Below, piece after piece: positions 60,215 to 64,000 of a stretch of 64,000 nt of DNA. The first letter of the stretch is position 1. Every line of letters begins with the position of its first letter. Source of the DNA: Streptomyces sp. TN58 (GTDB taxonomy: Bacteria > Actinomycetota > Actinomycetes > Streptomycetales > Streptomycetaceae); NCBI RefSeq assembly GCF_001941845.1, contig NZ_CP018870.1, positions 6,734,001-6,798,000 of the forward strand, given 5' to 3'. The position numbers and the translations under genes are program-made. The notes beneath the pieces are model-generated. The model saw only the letters and a list, made by a program, of their open reading frames with translations, had not been told where the DNA came from and did not search any database.

Positions 60215-60958
60215 TCAGGCCCGGCAGCGCAGCATCTCAAGCGGCGGATTGGCGTGGAAGTCCGCCCAGAAGTCCGCGTCGAAGTCGCGCTTCCCGGCCT
60301 CCGACACCGTCAGCGGCACCCACGCCAACTCGCTGAACCCGGCTGCCCGCAGGCACTTCTCGTACACCTCGCGGCGCGGCAGGTTGGCGACGAACGAGAC
60401 CGGCGGGTCGAGCAGCGCCGTCGTCCGCACCTGCGGCCCGGTCTCGACCTCCGCGCCGGTGAGCTCGCTGCGGAAGCCGTACCTCTCCGGGGTGGGCCCG
60501 TCGAAGCGGAAGTCGGGCGACTGGTTGAGGAGGAAGAGCGCACCGCCGGGCTTCAGGCTGCGGTGCAGGGCGCGGCACATCCGCTCGGTGGTGGCGATGT
60601 CCGGCGCGTAGTTCAGGAGTTGGACCGCCAGGGCGATGTCGAAGCGCTGCCCGAGGGGCCGCAGGTCGGCGACGTCGCCGACCTCGTAGCGCACCCCCAG
60701 CGGATCATGCTCCTCCAACTGCTGTGCCACGGCCACCATTTCGCCGGAGATGTCGATGCCGAGCACCTCGGAGGCGCCGCGCCGCCTGAACTCCCGGCTG
60801 TAGAAGCCGGTTCCGGACGCGAGGTCGAGGACCGTCCTGCCGCGTACGTCCCCGACCAGGCCCAGGAAGCTGGGCACCACCACGTACTGCTCCAGGGGCA
60901 GGGCCTTGAACCCCTCGTAGGCCTCGCCGATTTCGTCGTACTGCTGCTGCGCGCTCAT
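60215..60958 (-). CDS. SAM-dependent methyltransferase
   Basis: A 247-residue class I methyltransferase. The SAM motif is VLDLASGTGFYSREF, followed by EVLGIDISGEMVAVAQQLEE, YEVGDVADLRPLGQRFDIAL and LKPGGALFLLNQSP. The C-terminal part has WVPLTVSEAGK. The substrate is unknown. The start at ATG 60958 follows GGGAGGAC; an extension to 60994 is not needed. It is unrelated in sequence detail to the methyltransferase at 52626. Confidence 0.92.
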   Translation of the reverse strand: MSAQQQYDEIGEAYEGFKALPLEQYVVVPSFLGLVGDVRGRTVLDLASGTGFYSREFRRRGASEVLGIDISGEMVAVAQQLEEHDPLGVRYEVGDVADLRPLGQRFDIALAVQLLNYAPDIATTERMCRALHRSLKPGGALFLLNQSPDFRFDGPTPERYGFRSELTGAEVETGPQVRTTALLDPPVSFVANLPRREVYEKCLRAAGFSELAWVPLTVSEAGKRDFDADFWADFHANPPLEMLRCRA

Positions 60959-61469
60959 GCTGATGTCCTCCCCGTTCCGACAGGCTTCGGCCACGGCCCC
61001 CTTCCGGGGCGTGCCGCGGCTTGTGCTTGGAAGTCTCTACGGGGCCGGGCGGCTGTCCGTACTGGCAGAACCGACGAAGATCCGGACACCGTCCCGGCAG
61101 GTCTACGGCCCGCGGTCGGCGGCGGGGCCGGCTCGCCGCACGACAGACCACCCGGGCTCCCTGTCATCACACGCCAGTGGTCATGGGGCGGGAACCCAGG
61201 GGGTGTCGTGTCGTTGTGAGGGTGGGACGCACCCCGCTCTGGGAACTTCCATCCGTTCCCCCGGGTCTGCCCGGGGCGGGCCCGGGCCCTGGTCGCCTGC
61301 GGCCCCGCGTGGAGGCGGAAGGCGACCAGGGCAAATGAGATCGGCAGTCCCCGTCCCCAGGGGTTGCGCTCAGGTTAGGTCTGGCTCAGCCCGTGCCGAT
61401 ATGGCGTGCTCGGGTGAGGCCCGGGGCCCAGAGCGCTCTGGGGGCAGCAGTACCCCCGGGCCGCCCCAT
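60959..61469. other. Intergenic stretch with a 13-bp inverted repeat
   Basis: No gene is supported here. The inverted repeat GCCCTGGTCGCCT (61286-61298) and its exact complement (61320-61332) with a 21-base loop lies between the upstream region of the methyltransferase and the IS110 remnant. It may be a terminator or an element end. Confidence 0.4.
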
Positions 61470-61697
61470 CCCTGCCGACCGCCTGATCTCCTTCTTGGTC
61501 CTGCCGGCGGGGGTTTGCCGGGCCACGTAGTCGCGGGTGCGAGGATCGCATGCCATGCGGAGGAGGGCTATCCGGGAGAGAGCCGCGTTGGCTGCCCGGT
61601 CACCGCCTCGGGAGAGGCGGTGACGGATGGTTTTGCCGCTGGAGGCGGGGACGGGTGCAACGCCGCAGAGGGCCGCGAAGGCTGCTTCCGTGCCCAC
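61470..61697 (-). pseudogene. Remnant of an IS110-family transposase (C-terminal part)
   Basis: The minus strand encodes GTEAAFAALCGVAPVPASSG, KTIRHRLSRGGDRAANAALS, RIALLRMACDPRTRDYV and RTKKEI, the C-terminal Transposase_20 region of IS110/IS116/IS902 transposases with its conserved Ser-Gly and R-GGDR-N residues. The N-terminal DEDD domain is missing; upstream is the beginning of the SUKH-like gene on the other strand. The C-terminus degenerates beyond 61470. This is a decayed insertion sequence. Confidence 0.8.
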
Positions 61698-61784
61698 CGG
61701 AGCCCGCTTACGGGGATCAATGTCAGTGGCCGGCGGCAGGATGGACGCGTACCACTGATCCAGCATCACCACGAGGGGTATCCC

Positions 61785-62477
61785 ATGTCCGTTGCCGTGT
61801 CCGACACCGCGTCCGTCCGCTTCCCCACCGGCTGGTGCGCCACCGACCTGGGCCGGTTCCGCCCTTGTGACTCCACCTACGAGGTCTACCCGCTGGACAG
61901 CCTGCCGCCGCTGGACGCCGTGGGACTCGACGGCGGGTTCGGGTGGCTGAACGGCGCATGCGGCGGTCCGTCGGAGTACGCGGCACACCTGGCGGTCCTC
62001 GAAGGGGAGCTGGCGGCGGCCGGACTCACGCTGCCCCCGGACTTCGCCGCGTTCTACCGCGACGAGCGACTGTGCCGCGCCCTCGACGAGGTGTCGGTGA
62101 CGGCCTGTTGGACCGATCTGTCCCCGGTCCTGCGCAGCCCGGCCGAGGAGGGCGCCCGTCTCGTGCGGTTCCTGCGGGATCAGCAGGACTGCGTCATCTG
62201 GTACCTGTACCTGCGGCCGTCGGGGGAGTCGTTCGTGGTCTGCTCGCACCTGGAGCTGGAGTCCGCCGAGGCCTGGGCGGCGCAGGAGGGGGCGGACGGG
62301 TTCCGGGAGGCTGCCGCCGGCTCGCTCATACGGTACGCCGGCTCCTTCGAGGAGTTCGCGTACCGCTTCGTCGTGGAGAACGAGCTGTGGATGCAGCTCA
62401 ACTCCGCCGACTCGCAGGGACGGCTCGCTCCCCGCCTCCAGGCGTACGCCGACCACTACGCGGCCACCGTCGCCTGA
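61785..62477 (+). CDS. SMI1/KNR4 (SUKH)-like protein
   Basis: A 230-residue acidic soluble protein. The segment AAGLTLPPDFAAFYRDERLC followed by WTDLSPVLRSPA and CVIWYLYLRPSGESFVVCS resembles the SMI1/KNR4 domain core, and FEEFAYRFVVENELW ends the fold. SUKH proteins often act as immunity partners of polymorphic toxins, but also stand alone. No toxin gene is seen here. The start is ATG 61785 with GAGGGG; it lies next to the IS110 remnant. Family assignment is by pattern only. Confidence 0.65.
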   Translation: MSVAVSDTASVRFPTGWCATDLGRFRPCDSTYEVYPLDSLPPLDAVGLDGGFGWLNGACGGPSEYAAHLAVLEGELAAAGLTLPPDFAAFYRDERLCRALDEVSVTACWTDLSPVLRSPAEEGARLVRFLRDQQDCVIWYLYLRPSGESFVVCSHLELESAEAWAAQEGADGFREAAAGSLIRYAGSFEEFAYRFVVENELWMQLNSADSQGRLAPRLQAYADHYAATVA

Positions 62478-62911
62478 CCTGCCGGACCGGCCTGCGCGGG
62501 CGGCGACCGTCGTCGGCGTTCACCCTGCCGGCCACCGGCGCCGAGCGCACAGACGTGGTGCCGTTCGCCGCCGCCTGGGGCGAACGCCACAGGGCTGTGA
62601 AATGGCTGGCCGCGGGAGGCGGCGACCGCATCGTCGACACCCGGAGAAGGGCAAGGGCGGCACCGTCCCCGTGGGTGAAGGACACGCTCATCGACGAGGG
62701 AACGCCGCTGCCTTTGCGACGGCCTGCCGCCGACTGTCGCCAGGCCGGGGCGAGCCCCCAGCGAGACCGACCGCCACGACTGCCAGGTTCCATTTCCGTT
62801 GCCCCCGTTCCTTTCCATCCTCACCCCCTGTCCTGGGGATTCGCCGCTCGGACCGGCACGGCAGATGGCGCAGGCCGTCGGCATTCGCGACGAGGCGGGT
62901 TGATCCCGCCC
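62478..62911. other. Intergenic stretch without a supported gene
   Basis: These 434 bp separate the convergent SUKH-like and small membrane protein genes. Open frames present are continuations of GC-bias frames. No repeat or RNA signal was recognised. Confidence 0.4.
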
Positions 62912-63253
62912 TCAGCCACCGCCCTGAAAGGCCCACAGCGCGAAAGCCACCGCGTACAGCACGAAGGTCGCCAGGTGCGCGTACGCCAGGGCCACGAAGG
63001 TGCCGACTCCGCCCAGGACCAGGCCGCGGACCTTCGCCCCCGGGCGGGACGGCGGCCACCAGGAGGCTGCCACCAGTGCGGCCGGAACGACGTAGGGCAG
63101 GGCCAGCCACGCCGGGCCGTGAACGATCGGCGACGAGCGGTATGCCCACACACCGCCCAGTGTCGCCGCCGCGGTAAACAGGGAGGGGGCCAGCCACCAC
63201 GGCGGGGCCAGGAGCCGCGCAGTCGGAGGCCTCGGGGCAGAAGTCGCATTCAT
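62912..63253 (-). CDS. Small membrane protein
   Basis: A 113-residue protein with three predicted membrane segments: PPWWLAPSLFTAAATLGGVW, ALPYVVPAALVAASWW and GGVGTFVALAYAHLATFVLYAVAF (residues 82-105). The N-terminus is basic and Pro-rich. No family was recognised. ATG 63253 was chosen; an ATG at 63262 and the longer start at 63298 are alternatives. Confidence 0.65.
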   Translation of the reverse strand: MNATSAPRPPTARLLAPPWWLAPSLFTAAATLGGVWAYRSSPIVHGPAWLALPYVVPAALVAASWWPPSRPGAKVRGLVLGGVGTFVALAYAHLATFVLYAVAFALWAFQGGG

Positions 63254-63792
63254 GGGGCCCATTGCACCGTCCGGGGCGCACCGTGCACATGGGCGCACCT
63301 ACTCAGGCCGCCCTGTCCGCGTACCCATCACAGTGCTGCGGGGCCGATCTCTCGGCCTCCAGCGTGCGCCTGCTATTCGGGGATGGCACCAGCACTTGGA
63401 CGGGCACGGGCACGGGCCCCGGCACAGGCGGCCCATAACCTCTGAAGCCGGCCCCTACCGGGTTTGTGCAAGATCGAAACGCCTGAGCCTGTGCATCTGC
63501 GCAGGCTCAGCAACAAGCGATGCAGCACCTCTCCACGTCCGGTACGGGCTGGTCTTACCTGCCCGGCGCCCGCCGGGCGCAGACAGGAGGCAGCCCGCGC
63601 CGCAGAGTCGGCGCGCCCGCGTCGTGCTTGGGCCTTGATGACGTAGAAGAAGTTGATGCGCAGGTAAGCGGCTCAGTCGGGGCGGCGCCGCGGGAGCTGG
63701 TCGCGCGCCGCTCCTTCACACCGCGGGGAAGTCGGTCCAGGATGAGATTGTTTCCCGGCGAGTACGCGGGAGCTCGCAGGGTGGCTGTCAGA
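63254..63792. other. Gene-poor region
   Basis: No gene is supported over these 539 bp. It contains the hairpin at 63483-63510 and a GCACGG-rich tract near 63405. It seems to be decayed, probably insertion-sequence-associated DNA. Confidence 0.4.
63483..63510. terminator. Hairpin in the right-edge gene-poor region
   Basis: The stem CTGAGCCTGTGC / GCGCAGGCTCAG (one mismatch) and a 4-base loop ATCT form a terminator-like hairpin with no gene assigned on either side. Confidence 0.5.
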
Positions 63793-63967
63793 ACTCGTCG
63801 GGGTTAGCCAGTCGTTCGTCCCCGTCGCCCTCGTCTGGGACAATGTCCGGCGCCGGGACACCACCGAGGCGGTCATCGGCGCGGTCACCGGAACCCTGCG
63901 CCGCCCGCTGCTGCTCGTCCTCCGAGGTCGTGTCAGGCCTCGGGTCGGTGCGCTTAGAGTGCTCCGC
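63793..63967 (+). pseudogene. Possible remnant of an IS630-type transposase
   Basis: The frame reads ELVGVSQSFVPVALVWDNV, with the VWDN motif typical of the DDE domain of IS630-family transposases, then loses similarity (TEAVIGAVTGTLRRPLLLVL). It lacks a start and the remaining catalytic residues. The similarity is short, so this is a weak call. Confidence 0.3.
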
Positions 63968-63970
63968 ATG
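63955..63970 (+). promoter_or_regulatory. Promoter -10 box for a leaderless transcript
   Basis: TAGAGT (63955-63960) is followed by seven bases and then ATG at 63968, the spacing of leaderless Streptomyces promoters in which transcription starts on the A of the start codon. A TGTCAG at 63931-63936 could be a poor -35 element with an 18-bp spacer. Confidence 0.45.
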
Positions 63971-64000
63971 GACATGCGAAGGATCGTCGCGGTGCTGGCC
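63968..64000 (+). CDS. Start of an exported-protein gene cut by the window edge
   Basis: The last 11 codons read MDMRRIVAVLA: a short basic stretch then hydrophobic residues, as in a signal peptide. No ribosome binding site precedes it, which fits the leaderless promoter. The product cannot be named. Confidence 0.4.
   Translation, partial: MDMRRIVAVLA

Overview
The window is high-GC actinobacterial DNA with the gene content and signals of a Streptomyces chromosome: strong G/C bias at third codon positions, frequent GTG and TTG starts behind GGAGG-type ribosome binding sites, large SpoIIE-type phosphatases, an ECF sigma factor with a lectin tail, and mat-type exopolysaccharide genes. No rRNA, tRNA or CRISPR array was seen. 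Many leftward genes have start codons that are read here from ribosome-binding-site placement.

Left edge (1-3.6 kb): accessory DNA. Two paralogous tyrosine integrases and one small excisionase-type HTH protein lie side by side and end exactly at a decapitated 3' piece of a pirin gene. This looks like the edge of one or more integrated elements that use a pirin gene as the target. An amidinotransferase (3.7-4.9 kb) follows.

5.4-15.5 kb: a stress/hypoxia-type module. It holds a TerC membrane protein, a phosphoketolase, a DevS-like GAF-GAF histidine kinase that keeps the heme-ligand histidine, a PNPOx-fold flavin protein, a DevR-like LuxR response regulator, a tandem universal stress protein and a beta-carbonic anhydrase. 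Palindromes with the geometry of a DevR box (GGGCC-N4-GGCCC) sit in front of the regulator and the stress protein, so these genes probably form a local dormancy-type regulon.

16-30.6 kb: an ECF sigma factor fused to a zinc anti-sigma-like segment, a membrane segment and a ricin-B lectin; an operon of an SPFH protein and a degenerate NAD-kinase-like protein with a twin operator; a small protein of the eukaryote-type ADF/cofilin fold; a 172-bp MITE-like element; then CBS, hemerythrin, SDR, cupin, glycogen-binding (CBM48), SpoIIE, stomatin and NfeD genes, many of them stress-associated.

30.9-42.4 kb: copper genes (CopC-CopD fusion and YcnI/DUF1775); a GH16-type lipoprotein; a mat-type operon (membrane protein, deacetylase-glycosyltransferase fusion, acyltransferase); an amidase; a DM13 protein; a 5'-nucleotidase; a small secreted protein.

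42.4-48.7 kb: a compact peptide-secretion locus. A 79-residue double-glycine precursor with a cysteine-free, aromatic-free hydrophobic core is followed by a hairpin and the three NHLM transport genes (HlyD-like, C39 peptidase-ABC, ABC). No modification enzyme is present. This is the best candidate for an undescribed system.

49.1-64 kb: RecQ helicase; a secreted protein made of three nearly identical double-psi-beta-barrel repeats with signs of gene conversion; two methyltransferases; a second SpoIIE phosphatase that carries its own kinase-like ATPase domain; a TPR-like protein; a frameshifted phosphotransferase; a PAP2 phosphatase; a flavodoxin; an IS110 transposase remnant; a SUKH-like protein; a small membrane protein; and a gene-poor right edge ending in the start of a probably leaderless gene.
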